Source of the DNA: an uncultured Aquimarina sp.
Lineage (GTDB): Bacteria; Bacteroidota; Bacteroidia; Flavobacteriales; Flavobacteriaceae
Direction: 5' to 3'
Assembly (NCBI GenBank): GCA_938011245.1
Contig: CALLUJ010000093.1
Span: 1-58,339, forward strand
DNA: 58,339 nt
Every line of letters starts with the position of its first letter. Positions within the stretch are counted from its first letter, which is position 1. Below the pieces are notes generated by a model. The model had not been told where the DNA came from. It searched no databases and worked only from the letters and a program-made list of their open reading frames with translations. The translations under genes and the position numbers were made by a program. Below are positions 37,725 through 48,117 of this stretch, piece by piece.

Positions 37725-38354
37725 TTACTTAACTTTAAAATTAAATAACTCTTCCCCTTCCAAATACCCTTTTAATTGATCATTTTCCTTAACTCTCGAG
37801 ACTCCAGAAGGTGTTCCTGTAAATATAATATCTCCAATTTTTAAGGTGAAATACTTAGAAGCATAGGCTATTAATTCGTCTACACTCCTAATCATTAAAT
37901 TTGTGTTTTCACTCTGAATCACATCTTCATTTTTATGAAGTTCTATTTGCAGATTATTAATATTATTAAACTTTGTCTTCGAAACCCATTTTCCTATAAC
38001 AGTTGCTCCATCAAAGGATTTAGCGCATTCCCAAGGCATTCCTTGAGAACTCAATTTTTGTTGAACATCTCTCGCTGTAAAATCTACCCCCACACTAACT
38101 TCTTCGTAATATTTATGTGCAAATTTAGAATCTATATGCTTCCCTACTTTATTTATTTTAACAATAAATTCAATTTCATGATGTATATCACTACTGAAGT
38201 CTGGAATAAAGAAAGGTTGTTTTTTTAATAAAATAGAAGTATCAGGTTTTATAAACAACAAAGGATCTTCTGGAACTGTATTTCCTAGTTCTTCCGCATG
38301 GGCAGCATAATTTCTTGCAAAACAAATAATCTTCATACTTATTAATTTAAGCAT
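37725..38354 (-). CDS. Fumarylacetoacetate hydrolase family protein
   Basis: About 203 residues if translation begins at the second Met (38336, MKIICFARNY), which I prefer because the longer start overlaps the exonuclease gene. The FAH fold is shown by HHEIEFIVKINKVGK (metal Glu pair), VGVDFTARDVQ, WECAKSFDGATVIG and GDIIFTGTPSGVSRV. Members hydrolyse or tautomerise acyl pyruvates or oxaloacetate. The small size matches YcgM-like acylpyruvases or oxaloacetate tautomerases, but the substrate is not known here. Confidence 0.85.
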   Translation of the reverse strand: MLKLISMKIICFARNYAAHAEELGNTVPEDPLLFIKPDTSILLKKQPFFIPDFSSDIHHEIEFIVKINKVGKHIDSKFAHKYYEEVSVGVDFTARDVQQKLSSQGMPWECAKSFDGATVIGKWVSKTKFNNINNLQIELHKNEDVIQSENTNLMIRSVDELIAYASKYFTLKIGDIIFTGTPSGVSRVKENDQLKGYLEGEELFNFKVK

Positions 38355-39114
38355 TAAACTTCCTCAATCGAATAGCTGTTAATACTTTTTTAGTGTATAA
38401 TGGAAAATCTGCATTTTGAATCCAACCAAAATACCCTGGCTCACTATCCAACACCTCCTCAACAACTCTATTTTTATGCTTCCCAAAAGTAAACACTTCT
38501 TTACCCTCTTCATTATAAGCTATAAATCCCGCAAAATCTGCTGTTTTACGTCTAGAACTAAATTCTGCCAAAAACTTCATATCATTCTCCAAATCTGGAT
38601 ACTTATCTAACTGAGAACATAACACTTCATATGTTGCTAAAGTATCTGCTTCTGCACTATGAGCATTAGTCAAATCTTTATCGCAATAAAACTTATATGC
38701 AGCAACTAAAGTACGTTGTTCCATTTTATGAAAAATATTCTGAATATCAACAGCTACTGTAGAATCCATATCAAAATCCACATTTACTCTAAGCATTTCT
38801 TCTGCTAACAAAGGGATATCAAACTTATTAGAATTAAAACCCGCTAAATCACACCCCTTAATCATTTTATGAATTTGATCTGCCAATTGTTTAAAAGTTG
38901 GCTCATTTGCTATTTTTTCGTTAGTTATACCATGCACTGCAGTAGTTTCTGCCGGAATGGGCATTTCAGGATTAACCAGCCATGTCTTACTTTCTTTATT
39001 CCCATTAGGAAAAACTTTTAAAATCGAAATTTCAACGATTCTATCTTTAGAAATGTTTATTCCTGTAGTCTCCAAATCAAAAAAACAAATGGGACGTGTT
39101 AATTTTAAATCCAT
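38347..39114 (-). CDS. DnaQ-like DEDDh 3'-5' exonuclease
   Basis: A 255-residue protein. ExoI motif FFDLETTGINISKDRIVEI supplies the Asp/Glu metal ligands. ExoII lies around GFNSNKFDIPLLAEEM and ExoIII in NAHSAEADTLATYEV (His and Asp). The C-terminal region (about 185-250) is a small domain often seen in Bacteroidota exonucleases of this type (FTFGKHKNRVVEEV, YFGWIQNADFP). It probably acts in proofreading or RNA/DNA end trimming. It heads the minus-strand group running to rpmB. Confidence 0.88.
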   Translation of the reverse strand: MDLKLTRPICFFDLETTGINISKDRIVEISILKVFPNGNKESKTWLVNPEMPIPAETTAVHGITNEKIANEPTFKQLADQIHKMIKGCDLAGFNSNKFDIPLLAEEMLRVNVDFDMDSTVAVDIQNIFHKMEQRTLVAAYKFYCDKDLTNAHSAEADTLATYEVLCSQLDKYPDLENDMKFLAEFSSRRKTADFAGFIAYNEEGKEVFTFGKHKNRVVEEVLDSEPGYFGWIQNADFPLYTKKVLTAIRLRKFNA

Positions 39115-39753
39115 AATTATATTTAGTAATAAGTAAAATTAGTGTTTTTACTTTTTTAATAATTCCATGTTCTTAAATTATTTTAAGCAATAATCTAAAA
39201 TAAAACTTATTTACCCTTAAATAATCTGTTTAAAATTCAAAACAAGATACTGATTAAAATAATTTAAAGACAACAATTAACACACACTAAATACCAAAAC
39301 ATTTTACCTCAAAGTTTTCAATTATTCTTTTTGTGTATTGATGATATCAGCTAAGATTAAGAAATAGAAAAAAGAGAAAAAGGACTTTTTAAACCAATTA
39401 AACAACTACAAGCACAACTAAATCCTAGACAAAAAATCACATTTTATAGACAAACAACAAAAACAAACCCATAATTAAACAACTCAACAGTCGAAGTATT
39501 ACAAAAAACTCATGAAAATTACCTTTTTTATATTTAAAATATTGAATATCAATTATTTAAAATATAAAAAAACAACACTTAAATTTAATTAAAAACAAAC
39601 TAATTCAACAAAAATTCATCAACTAAACAAACAATCAGTTAAAGAATTAACACATATATATATATTTTCTCTTATTTATATTAATTTTTTTTGTTTCTTT
39701 ATACTTGAATTATTTTTAACTAAAACGTTATATTTACTAATTAAAACAAAAGT
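39115..39753. other. Long AT-rich, G-poor leader region upstream of SusC
   Basis: About 640 bp without a gene. From about 39380 to 39660 the plus strand is very poor in G and rich in A/C. A loose inverted repeat lies at about 39526-39570 (TTTTATATTT.../...AAATATAAAA with two mismatches), and a short (TA)n run at 39651-39664. No TAnnTTTG/TTTG pair of good quality was found. A 33-codon open stretch near 39365 is too short and compositionally simple to call. It probably holds the regulatory leader of the SusCD operon. Confidence 0.5.
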
Positions 39754-42700
39754 ATGAGTAATATTTTTTTAAGATCACGGCACAAATTCAGGACAAAGTT
39801 TCTGTTAATTGCCTTTTTGTTGATCAATATCGGGTTTTTTGCACAAACTATAACGATTTCGGGAACCGTTACTGCTAAAGAGGATAATTCCCCTTTACCT
39901 GGGGCTAATGTAATCGCTAAAGAGTTAAATATTGGAGCTGTGTCCGATTTTGATGGAAATTACACAATTACTGTTCCTAAAGGAACTAAATTAGAGTTTT
40001 CATATGCAGGTTTACTTTCCCAGAATGCTAAGGCGGAAACTACTGTTTTAAATATTGCACTAGCTCCTAACCCTGTAAGTTTAGATGAGACTGTAGTAAT
40101 TGGTTATGGTGTACAGAAAAAGAAAGAAGTAACGGGTGCTGTTGCACAAGTTAAAGCCGAAGAAATTGAAAGTATTATTACTGGTGATATTTCATCAGCC
40201 CTACAAGGTCAAGTGGCTGGGCTTAGCGTAACTGCAAACAGTGGCGAACCTGGGGAAGGCTCTGGTATTTTAATTCGTGGTGTTTCTTCTTTAACAGGTT
40301 CTAATGATCCACTATTTGTTGTTGACGGTGTTCCTCAACCCGGAGACCCCCGTCTTAATCCAAATGAAATTGAAACTATCGATGTTCTTAAAGATGCTGC
40401 TTCTGCTGCAATATACGGAACTAGAGCTTCTTCTGGAGTTATTTTAATAACTACAAAAAAAGGTACTGTAGGAAAAGCTAAAGTAAGTCTTAATGTTTCT
40501 ACTGGATTTCAAAGAATTACCAGAGAAGCTTCTTTATTAAATACAGAAGAACAAATCTTTTTTGATTTAAATCAGCGAGGTAGAAGAGCCAATATATCGG
40601 TAGCAAATCAAAATCGTTTTAGCCTATTAAATGATACCGACTTAAGAGATGTTGTTCAAAATGACAACGCACTTTTGTCCAGATATAATGCCACTATTAG
40701 AGGTGGTACTAAAGATTTAAGGTACAGTTTTACTTTAGGGTATTTTCAAGAAGATGGTATTATTATCAACTCAGAATTAAAAAGATATAATCTACGTTCT
40801 AACACTCAAATAAAGAAAGGGAAATGGGACTTTAATAATAGTTTCGGTTTTACTATTGACGATAGACGTAGGCCTAACTCCCAATTAGTCAATTTAGCAC
40901 AAAATTTCCAACCTTTTAGAGCTGCTGATATTTCTACAGCCCAATCTGCCGAAGAAAGTGACGATGAAAGTTTTGGAGCATTAGCCGGTGTAATTGGTGC
41001 TATTGGCACCACAAGAGATGTTGATAGATTTAGATTTGATGCCAGTTCAAATATTGGGTATAAAATAAATAAGGCATTAACTTTTAAAACATTAATTAGT
41101 GCTATTGTAACTAATAGCTCTGAAAAGCAATCCACACCAGATTTCCAAGTTTTTAGACAAGGACAACCTACTAGAGATGCTTTTGACAACTTTATATTTG
41201 AACAAAGAATTAGAGAGGTTTCTTTAAACTGGAATGCTAGTTTAAATTACAAAAAGACTTTTGGCAAGCATGAGCTTACAGGATTAGCTTTAATTTCTTT
41301 AGAAGATGATGAACAAATTTCAATAGGTGCTATTCAAAGAGGACAATTATTTCCTGACCAAAGGCAAAATTTAGCCCTCGGTTCTGTAGGAGCTGATGCT
41401 ACATCTTTTGGAGCATTACAAAATGGAGCTCCCTTTATTGCTCCCGACTTTAAAGTAAGACGCTTCGGAACCATTGGTAGATTACAATATAACTACAATC
41501 AAAAATACTTAATTAGCCTAAGCACCAGAGTAGATGCTTCTACTCAATTTTCTCCTAACAATCAATATGCTGTATTTCCATCAGCATCTATTGGTTGGAA
41601 TGTTTCTGAGGAAAACTTTTGGAAAAGCATTAAACCTGTTGTAAATAGTTTTAAGCTTAGGGCTAGTTTAGGTACTACTGGTAACGATCGATTTACAGCC
41701 CATGCGTTTCAAAATGTTGTAAGAGCTGGTTTAGATAATGCTATAGGAGCCACAGAGCAATTAAATACTGGTTTTGCCCAAACAACATTTGCTAACCCTG
41801 ATGTTAAATGGGAAGTAAATAGAGAAATTAATTTAGGTGCAGATATTAATTTATTTAAAAATAAAATTCAACTTACTGCTGATCTTTATAGATCTGACAA
41901 AGAAGATTTATTACTTAATTTACCAAATGCTACAAGTTCTGGTGCATTCGGATCTCAGACTCGTAATTTCGAACGTAATTCAATAGTAAATATTGGAGAT
42001 CTTACTAACGAAGGATTAGAATTTAGTGCCCGATTTAGACCAAATATTGGTAAAGTTTTTTTTAATATCGCTTTAACATATGCTAAAAACACTAATGTAG
42101 TTGAAAGCCTAGGTAATGGATCCAACGTAAACTTATTACAGCAATTTATTCTTTTTGGAGACCCAAGTTCTAGAGCCCCTGCCTTGCTTGTTGGCCGAGA
42201 AGCCGGATCTTTCTTAGTATTTAAAACAGATGGTTTAGTTACCGAGGATAATATTGCAGAATATAGAAATTTAGATTCAAGAGCTCAAATTGGAGATCTT
42301 AGATACGTAGATGTAGATGGAGATGGTAGACTTCGAAACTTAGGAGATCGAATTTATGGTGGTAGTGGTCTTCCTGAGTTTGAAGCTAGTTTAAACTTTA
42401 ATGTATCTTACAAGAACTTTTCACTATCCACAAACTGGGTTGCGTCGTACGGGCATGAAGTACTTAATGCAGGTAGAGCTAGCTCTCTAAGCAATGGACG
42501 CAATAGAGATTTATTATTTCAAGTTTTAGATGATGGAAGTAATAATCCCGCTAATCCTCTATCTCCAATACCCACTTTTAGAGGTGATGGCCGTCCTAAT
42601 TCAGGTTCTAGCAATTTTAGAGGAGATATCGATCGTAGTATTGAAGATGGTTCTTTTTTAAGACTTAGAAATGTAAATATCAATTATTCTATTCCTAAAG

Positions 42701-42888
42701 ATGCCATAAAAGGTCTTGGACTCTCTAAGTTGAACATCTTTGCTAGTGGACAAAATATTTTAACCATAACAGATTATACCGGATTTAATCCTGAAACTGG
42801 AGGTAATAGCCTTATTACAAGAGGACTGGACAGATCTAATTTTCCTATTACCGCTAGATATAGTTTAGGGTTTAATCTTGAATTTTAA
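39754..42888 (+). CDS. SusC/RagA-family TonB-dependent outer-membrane transporter
   Basis: A 1044-residue SusC-type protein. Its N-terminal signal, ending INIGFFAQT, is followed by a carboxypeptidase-regulatory-like domain (about 33-110; GTVTAKEDNSPLPGANV). The plug has DETVVIGYGVQKKKEVTGAV, IRGVSSLTGSNDPLFVVDGV and the TonB-linked signature IDVLKDAASAAIYGTRASSG. The barrel follows to a final aromatic-rich strand (RYSLGFNLEF). With SusD it imports a glycan or other large nutrient. Substrate is not identifiable, and no degrading enzyme lies within 10 kb downstream on the strand. It is the first gene of a three-gene operon. Confidence 0.95.
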   Translation: MSNIFLRSRHKFRTKFLLIAFLLINIGFFAQTITISGTVTAKEDNSPLPGANVIAKELNIGAVSDFDGNYTITVPKGTKLEFSYAGLLSQNAKAETTVLNIALAPNPVSLDETVVIGYGVQKKKEVTGAVAQVKAEEIESIITGDISSALQGQVAGLSVTANSGEPGEGSGILIRGVSSLTGSNDPLFVVDGVPQPGDPRLNPNEIETIDVLKDAASAAIYGTRASSGVILITTKKGTVGKAKVSLNVSTGFQRITREASLLNTEEQIFFDLNQRGRRANISVANQNRFSLLNDTDLRDVVQNDNALLSRYNATIRGGTKDLRYSFTLGYFQEDGIIINSELKRYNLRSNTQIKKGKWDFNNSFGFTIDDRRRPNSQLVNLAQNFQPFRAADISTAQSAEESDDESFGALAGVIGAIGTTRDVDRFRFDASSNIGYKINKALTFKTLISAIVTNSSEKQSTPDFQVFRQGQPTRDAFDNFIFEQRIREVSLNWNASLNYKKTFGKHELTGLALISLEDDEQISIGAIQRGQLFPDQRQNLALGSVGADATSFGALQNGAPFIAPDFKVRRFGTIGRLQYNYNQKYLISLSTRVDASTQFSPNNQYAVFPSASIGWNVSEENFWKSIKPVVNSFKLRASLGTTGNDRFTAHAFQNVVRAGLDNAIGATEQLNTGFAQTTFANPDVKWEVNREINLGADINLFKNKIQLTADLYRSDKEDLLLNLPNATSSGAFGSQTRNFERNSIVNIGDLTNEGLEFSARFRPNIGKVFFNIALTYAKNTNVVESLGNGSNVNLLQQFILFGDPSSRAPALLVGREAGSFLVFKTDGLVTEDNIAEYRNLDSRAQIGDLRYVDVDGDGRLRNLGDRIYGGSGLPEFEASLNFNVSYKNFSLSTNWVASYGHEVLNAGRASSLSNGRNRDLLFQVLDDGSNNPANPLSPIPTFRGDGRPNSGSSNFRGDIDRSIEDGSFLRLRNVNINYSIPKDAIKGLGLSKLNIFASGQNILTITDYTGFNPETGGNSLITRGLDRSNFPITARYSLGFNLEF

Positions 42889-42908
42889 ATAAATACTATA
42901 AAAAGAAT

Positions 42909-44804
42909 ATGAAACAGTTATTAATAAAAACAACCGTACTTATTAGCTTAAGTTTGTTAAGTATAAGTTGTGACGACTTTTTAGAAGTAGATAATCCAAA
43001 CGCTCCTGCCGTTAATGAAGTTTTTCAAACATTAGACGATACTGAATCTTCACTTAATGCCGTGTATAATACCCTTTATAATCATGCCCTTCTAAGCATA
43101 GAAGAAGAAGCGTTAAGTAGCGACGTTGCCACTCCTGGAAACAAATCGCCAGAAGGAACAATTAGAGAAAGCATCGCTATTTTTTACGAACAAAGTTTCA
43201 ACACTAACACTACGGCAGTAAATCGTAAATGGGCGGCATTATACCGTGGCATCTTTTTTGCCAATCAAACTATTGTTGCGCTTAAATCCATAGAATCTAG
43301 CATTCCTGATTCCGGACCAGACAGAGAACGATATATAAACCAAATGGCACAGGCTCGTTTTTTTAGAGGCGTATATCATTTTTACTTACACGAAAGATAT
43401 AATAATGGGAATGTTATTATTATTGGAGATGAGGATTTCACAGAAAACATTAACGAAATAAACAGCAGACCTATCTCTACATCTGAAGAAGTAATTGCTT
43501 TTTTTAGAGAAGATTTACTGCATGCCTACGACAATTTACCATTACCTTCGGAAATTGAAGATTCAAATATAGGAAGAGTATCTAAAGGAACTGCTGCAAC
43601 CATATTAGCCAATAGTTACCTATATGAAGAAGAATTTGACTTAGCTATACCTCTTTACGAAGAAGTAATTAATGATTTTAATTATGAATTAGTTCGTGAT
43701 TTAGATTTGTTATTTACAACAGCAGGGGAGTTTAATTCTGAGTCTATTTTTGAAATTGCATATACTATTGAATTTGGCACAGAACAAAATGCTTTTGACG
43801 AAGAAAGCTTAAGTAATCGTTTAGCACAATCGACCTCTTTCTTTGGTACAGGAGGAGATGCAAATATAGGACCCGCTTCTTGGTTAATTGATGCTTATAG
43901 CGCTGAAAAACTTAATCCATTAGACCCTAGAAATATGGTCACAAATGGCGAAGATTTTCAAGACTTAAGAAGAGTTTCTATGCGTGCTTCTGCGATGGTT
44001 GCATTAATTCAGGATCTTGATACTCCTTATTACTTATTTCCAAATACATTACAAACATCTCGAGAAGGTAGGTTTACCGTATTAGGAGGACCTGACCGAA
44101 GTATTATTCCTTCTTTATTTAAACATTTTACTAACCATGATGTTGTAAATAACGAAAATAACCTTTCAAGTGGATCAAGCAATAAATCGGGAAAAAATGT
44201 TACTATTAACCGTTTAGCAGAAGTGTACATTAATTTAGCAGAAGCATATTTAAGAGGAAGCCAACAAAATCTTCCTAGAGCATTAGAATTAATAAACACT
44301 CTAAGAGATCGATGGGGAGTCCAAAAATTAGGACCTGACACTGCTGGATTAGGAGAATTTGATGGTATGACTTACGATGTCGCCTCTTTATTCAAACATA
44401 TCCAAGAAAAAGAAAAACCATTAGAACTTTCCATAGAAGGTTACGCTATTAGAAATATAGACTTAAGGCGTTGGGGCATAAAAGCAGATCGATTTAGAGA
44501 ACTAGCTTCTCAAGAAATTCAAGCCGCAAGAGCAAGAGAAAACAGTATTGGTTTATCTAGAGGTTCTATTATTACAGCAGGAAATACTAGAATTGTAATT
44601 GATGGCTTAATAGAAGGTGAAGACCCTCAAAGTTTCTTTAATTTACCAGAGCCTCTAAACCCTAGCGGTGGAAACTCTGGAGGTGGGCAAAGGACTTCTC
44701 CTCCTTTTAGTGAGTTTGGAACGGCAGCTCGAAATTATAACGATCAAGATCATGCATATTGGCCATTACCTGCTGAAGAAATATTAGAAAACACCACACT
44801 TTAA
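42909..44804 (+). CDS. RagB/SusD-family nutrient-binding outer-membrane lipoprotein
   Basis: A 631-residue lipoprotein (lipobox LSISCDD) of the SusD fold. Features are FLEVDNPNAPAVNEVF, TPR-like helices (RARFFRGVYHFYLHERYNN, ATILANSYLYEEEFDLAIPLYEEVINDF), the C-terminal RLAEVYINLAEAYLRG and YWPLPAEEIL. It is about 80-100 residues longer than typical members, with an added loop near 545-610. It caps the SusC pore and binds substrate. It starts 20 bp after susC. Confidence 0.95.
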   Translation: MKQLLIKTTVLISLSLLSISCDDFLEVDNPNAPAVNEVFQTLDDTESSLNAVYNTLYNHALLSIEEEALSSDVATPGNKSPEGTIRESIAIFYEQSFNTNTTAVNRKWAALYRGIFFANQTIVALKSIESSIPDSGPDRERYINQMAQARFFRGVYHFYLHERYNNGNVIIIGDEDFTENINEINSRPISTSEEVIAFFREDLLHAYDNLPLPSEIEDSNIGRVSKGTAATILANSYLYEEEFDLAIPLYEEVINDFNYELVRDLDLLFTTAGEFNSESIFEIAYTIEFGTEQNAFDEESLSNRLAQSTSFFGTGGDANIGPASWLIDAYSAEKLNPLDPRNMVTNGEDFQDLRRVSMRASAMVALIQDLDTPYYLFPNTLQTSREGRFTVLGGPDRSIIPSLFKHFTNHDVVNNENNLSSGSSNKSGKNVTINRLAEVYINLAEAYLRGSQQNLPRALELINTLRDRWGVQKLGPDTAGLGEFDGMTYDVASLFKHIQEKEKPLELSIEGYAIRNIDLRRWGIKADRFRELASQEIQAARARENSIGLSRGSIITAGNTRIVIDGLIEGEDPQSFFNLPEPLNPSGGNSGGGQRTSPPFSEFGTAARNYNDQDHAYWPLPAEEILENTTL

Positions 44805-44816
44805 ATATAGCGATTT

Positions 44817-46619
44817 ATGAAAATATATATAAAATTCTTATTTGTACTATTAGCACTTACGTCCTGTGAAAAGGACGATTTTGAACGATTATCAGATTTT
44901 TCGAAAGCAGATATTTTTATTGCTGCAAGAGGTAGCGATTCTGATTCTAACGAGATTATTCCATTAGCTTTAAATGATTTTATTAGTATTGCCGATGTAT
45001 CACAAGGAATAACTTCTAGAACATGGACTTTAGAAGGCAATAATGCTTTTTTAACTAATAGATTTAGACCTGAAGATTCTTTAAATTTAACCCCTTTTAT
45101 TGATCGCTCTTTAGGCTTAATTAACGACGATTCAACGATACATGTACTTTTTAGAGAACCAGGGATTCAAACTATTTCTTATAGAGGTGTTTTCCCTAGA
45201 GAAGTTTCTATTTCTCCAACAGGTAGATCTGGAGCAGACGTAAGAGAAGCCGTTGCTTCTGTACAGGAAGGAGACGAATGGATATTAAATGTTGATTACC
45301 AATTTGAAATTCTAGATAATTTAGATGCACGAGCTGTTGTATCTCAAAACGACACACAAATTGCCACACTCAACTTAGGGCAAAATTTTAATGATAACGA
45401 TAGAGATTCTTTTCCTGTAGTTACTGTGGAAGTAGGTCAATCCCTAACACTTGAAAGCTCTCTTAGCCAAAATATTGGAGAACCTACTAGTATACAGTGG
45501 CTTACTCCTGGAAGTTCCCCTGAAGAGAAACAAGGTGAAAGTGTAGAAGTTACTTATAGCACTACCGGGGATTTTCTAGTTAATATTGTTTTAAACAGAA
45601 ATGGCAGAGGACAAACTTTACGAGAGGCTACACATACCGAAATAATACCATTATTAGTTAGAGTAGTGCCTTCTACACAACCTTTAGCGCCTGTTAATAA
45701 CCCTATGGTAGAACCAAACGATGATATTGAAGGGTCTAATAGGATTAGTTTTGAAGTTAACGGAGTTATAGCTAGCATTGCTGATACTGCTGCAAGTAAT
45801 TTTACCTTAACTGCTGTAAATGGAACTTTTAACCAACCCATTCCCGTAAGTCGTGTAGAAATAGACCGTAATAACCCTAGTGGACTAATCCTTATATTAA
45901 ACGAGCCTGTATTTAATTCAGATATATTAACATTATCTTATACAGGTACTGGTATTGTAGCAGATTCTAGAGAATTAGAAAACTTTATGGATTTAGAGGT
46001 AACTCCTGTTTTACAAAATGCATTAACTGATGCGGCTAATCCAAGTTTTGAAGCTTCTTCTACCCAGTTAGGTCTAGGTTTTGTGCCTCGAGGATTCTCT
46101 TTTGTTAATCAAGGAGGAGCTAACCTTATCCCTAGCTTATCTAATCCTAATGGATCTCCAATACTGTCCAGATCTACAGAAAGAGCTAACGATGGTGCTG
46201 CTTCTTTTAGATTTCGTTTTGAAGCAGATAACTTAAGCCAACTAGACCCAGGTGACCCTACTAATGGGGGAAATACTATTAGGTTTTTCCACAATACCAT
46301 GGATGCCGATGATTTAGAACCTGGCGATTATATTGTACTTATGGATATTTTTATTTCTGAAGGGACAAATATACCTGGTATAACTGCAACACAATTATTC
46401 CAAGGTCCTTTTGATAGTGGTGGTCCAAGAGACACATACAGTATTGATTTTGCTCCTATAACTAGAGGCGAATGGGTTGAAGTTAGAGCTAATTTTACCG
46501 CAGACGCAGTTATTAATAATGCTTTAGTAATTGATGTACAAAAGCAAGCCGGTTTAACTGGAGTACAAGAATTTTTTGTAGATAATATACAGTATATATT
46601 ATCCGAACCTAGACCTTAA
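44817..46619 (+). CDS. Large surface lipoprotein of the SusCD operon, SusE-position
   Basis: A 600-residue lipoprotein with a short signal and lipobox LTSCEKD. An N-terminal domain of unknown type comes first. A PKD/Ig-like domain follows at about 185-300 (VVTVEVGQSLTLESSLS, VEVTYSTTGDFLVNIVLNRNG), then a second beta domain to about 400. A C-terminal sandwich comparable to carbohydrate-binding modules ends it (about 415-600; NPSFEASS at the start and EFFVDNIQYIL at the end). By position and form it is the surface glycan-binding protein of the SusCD trio. Sequence alone does not identify a ligand. A strong terminator follows. Confidence 0.7.
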   Translation: MKIYIKFLFVLLALTSCEKDDFERLSDFSKADIFIAARGSDSDSNEIIPLALNDFISIADVSQGITSRTWTLEGNNAFLTNRFRPEDSLNLTPFIDRSLGLINDDSTIHVLFREPGIQTISYRGVFPREVSISPTGRSGADVREAVASVQEGDEWILNVDYQFEILDNLDARAVVSQNDTQIATLNLGQNFNDNDRDSFPVVTVEVGQSLTLESSLSQNIGEPTSIQWLTPGSSPEEKQGESVEVTYSTTGDFLVNIVLNRNGRGQTLREATHTEIIPLLVRVVPSTQPLAPVNNPMVEPNDDIEGSNRISFEVNGVIASIADTAASNFTLTAVNGTFNQPIPVSRVEIDRNNPSGLILILNEPVFNSDILTLSYTGTGIVADSRELENFMDLEVTPVLQNALTDAANPSFEASSTQLGLGFVPRGFSFVNQGGANLIPSLSNPNGSPILSRSTERANDGAASFRFRFEADNLSQLDPGDPTNGGNTIRFFHNTMDADDLEPGDYIVLMDIFISEGTNIPGITATQLFQGPFDSGGPRDTYSIDFAPITRGEWVEVRANFTADAVINNALVIDVQKQAGLTGVQEFFVDNIQYILSEPRP

Positions 46620-46640
46620 TCTAAATTAAGAGTTTTTACT

Positions 46641-46695
46641 ATTAAAAAACAAAGGCCTAAACAATAATTAATTGTTTAGGCCTTTGTTTTTTAAT
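46641..46695 (+). terminator. Strong intrinsic terminator after SusCD operon
   Basis: Perfect 25-bp arms (46641-46665 and 46671-46695; core AAAGGCCTAAACAAT/ATTGTTTAGGCCTTT) with a 5-nt loop are rich in T on the 3' side. It ends the SusCD transcript. Confidence 0.9.
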
Positions 46696-46784
46696 AGCCT
46701 TTCTACTAAAGTTTATAGAGTTAGCAAAAAATTATCCCTACAAAGATGTTTCGCTAATAATTACTAATAATTAGTACTTCTAAG

Positions 46785-46792
46785 TATCTTTG
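46785..46792 (+). promoter_or_regulatory. Promoter -7 element of rlmN
   Basis: TATCTTTG matches the TAnnTTTG consensus exactly, 50 bp before the rlmN start. The -33 region has no clear TTTG. Confidence 0.5.
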
Positions 46793-46842
46793 CAATATTC
46801 TAAACCACTTGTATTTTTTATTACCTATAAACCATTGTATTA

Positions 46843-47883
46843 ATGACATCAAAAAAAAAAGACATCAGAGCCTTGACTAAGGATCAATTGCGTAATTTTT
46901 TTGTAGATCAAGGAGACAAAGCTTTTAGAGGGAATCAAGTATATGAATGGCTATGGAGTAAAGGCGCACATAGTTTTAAAGAGATGACTAATCTTTCCAA
47001 ACAAACACGAGAACAATTACAACAGCATTTTATAATTAATCATATCCGTGTAGACCAAATGCAACGCAGTAAGGATGGTACTATTAAAAATGCTGTACGC
47101 CTCCACGATGGATTAATTGTAGAGTCTGTTTTAATTCCTACTCCAAAACGCACTACGGCATGTGTATCTTCCCAAGTAGGGTGCAGTTTGGATTGTAAAT
47201 TTTGTGCCACAGCACGCTTAAAGCGTATGCGAAATTTAAATGCCGACGAAATATATGATCAAGTAGTAGCTATAGATAAAGAAAGTAGACTATACCATAA
47301 TCATCCTTTGTCTAATATTGTTTTTATGGGTATGGGAGAGCCTTTAATGAATTACAACAATGTAATTAAAGCTATAGATATGATAACCTCCAATGAAGGC
47401 TTAGGAATGTCTCCTAAACGAATTACAGTATCTACTTCTGGAGTTCCTAAAATGATAAAAAAGATGGCAGACGATTCTGTACGTTTCAATTTAGCAGTGT
47501 CTTTACACTCTGCTATAGACGAAGTACGAACTCACATTATGCCTTTTAACCAAACTTTTCCATTAAAAGATTTACAAGAATCTTTAGAATATTGGTACAA
47601 GAAAACCGAACGTCGTATTACATATGAATATGTGGTATGGAATGGTATAAATGATACTCAAAAAGATATTGACGCTTTAATAAAATTTTGTAGTTATGTC
47701 CCCTGTAAAGTAAACCTTATAGAATACAACCCAATAGACGATGGCGAATTCCAACAAGCTTCTTCACAAGCCATAAATAATTACATTTACAACTTAGAAA
47801 AAAGAAATATTGTAGTAAACGTAAGGCGCAGTCGTGGTAAAGATATTGATGCCGCTTGCGGTCAACTTGCCAATAAATCTTAA
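46843..47883 (+). CDS. rlmN: 23S rRNA (A2503) C2-methyltransferase, radical SAM
   Basis: 346 residues. The radical-SAM motif [11 protein letters not shown] (CxxxCxxC) binds the 4Fe-4S cluster, [15 protein letters not shown] follows, and the late catalytic Cys lies in [10 protein letters not shown]. The N-terminal [14 protein letters not shown] is a typical RlmN start. It methylates A2503 of 23S rRNA and A37 of some tRNAs. It is followed by two short genes with 2-bp and 4-bp gaps, likely one operon. Confidence 0.97.
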   Translation: MTSKKKDIRALTKDQLRNFFVDQGDKAFRGNQVYEWLWSKGAHSFKEMTNLSKQTREQLQQHFIINHIRVDQMQRSKDGTIKNAVRLHDGLIVESVLIPTPKRTTACVSSQVGCSLDCKFCATARLKRMRNLNADEIYDQVVAIDKESRLYHNHPLSNIVFMGMGEPLMNYNNVIKAIDMITSNEGLGMSPKRITVSTSGVPKMIKKMADDSVRFNLAVSLHSAIDEVRTHIMPFNQTFPLKDLQESLEYWYKKTERRITYEYVVWNGINDTQKDIDALIKFCSYVPCKVNLIEYNPIDDGEFQQASSQAINNYIYNLEKRNIVVNVRRSRGKDIDAACGQLANKS

Positions 47884-47885
47884 CC

Positions 47886-48113
47886 GTGAAACAGCAAAAC
47901 AATCCTTTACATGGCATAAAATTAGCTAAAATAGTTACGGATTTAGAAGCTTACTACGGCTGGGAATACTTAGCAAATACTCTTCCTATTCGTTGTTTTA
48001 CCTACAATCCTTCTATAAAATCTAGTCTAAAATTTCTACGTCGTACACCTTGGGCTCGAACTAAAGTAGAAAACCTTTACCTTAAAATGTTACATTATAA
48101 AGAAACTCAATAA
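47886..48113 (+). CDS. VF530-like small protein (DUF2132)
   Basis: A 75-residue helical protein starting from GTG, 2 bp after the rlmN stop, so translation is probably coupled. Sequence features are [41 protein letters not shown] and [17 protein letters not shown], matching the DUF2132/VF530 family. A DNA-binding fold is known for a family member, but its cell role is unestablished. Confidence 0.8.
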   Translation: MKQQNNPLHGIKLAKIVTDLEAYYGWEYLANTLPIRCFTYNPSIKSSLKFLRRTPWARTKVENLYLKMLHYKETQ

Positions 48114-48117
48114 TTTT

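Noticed and set aside
39365..39470. Short open stretch in the SusC leader as a small gene
   Set aside because: About 33 codons of low-complexity, Lys/Gln-rich sequence with no start context or conservation visible.
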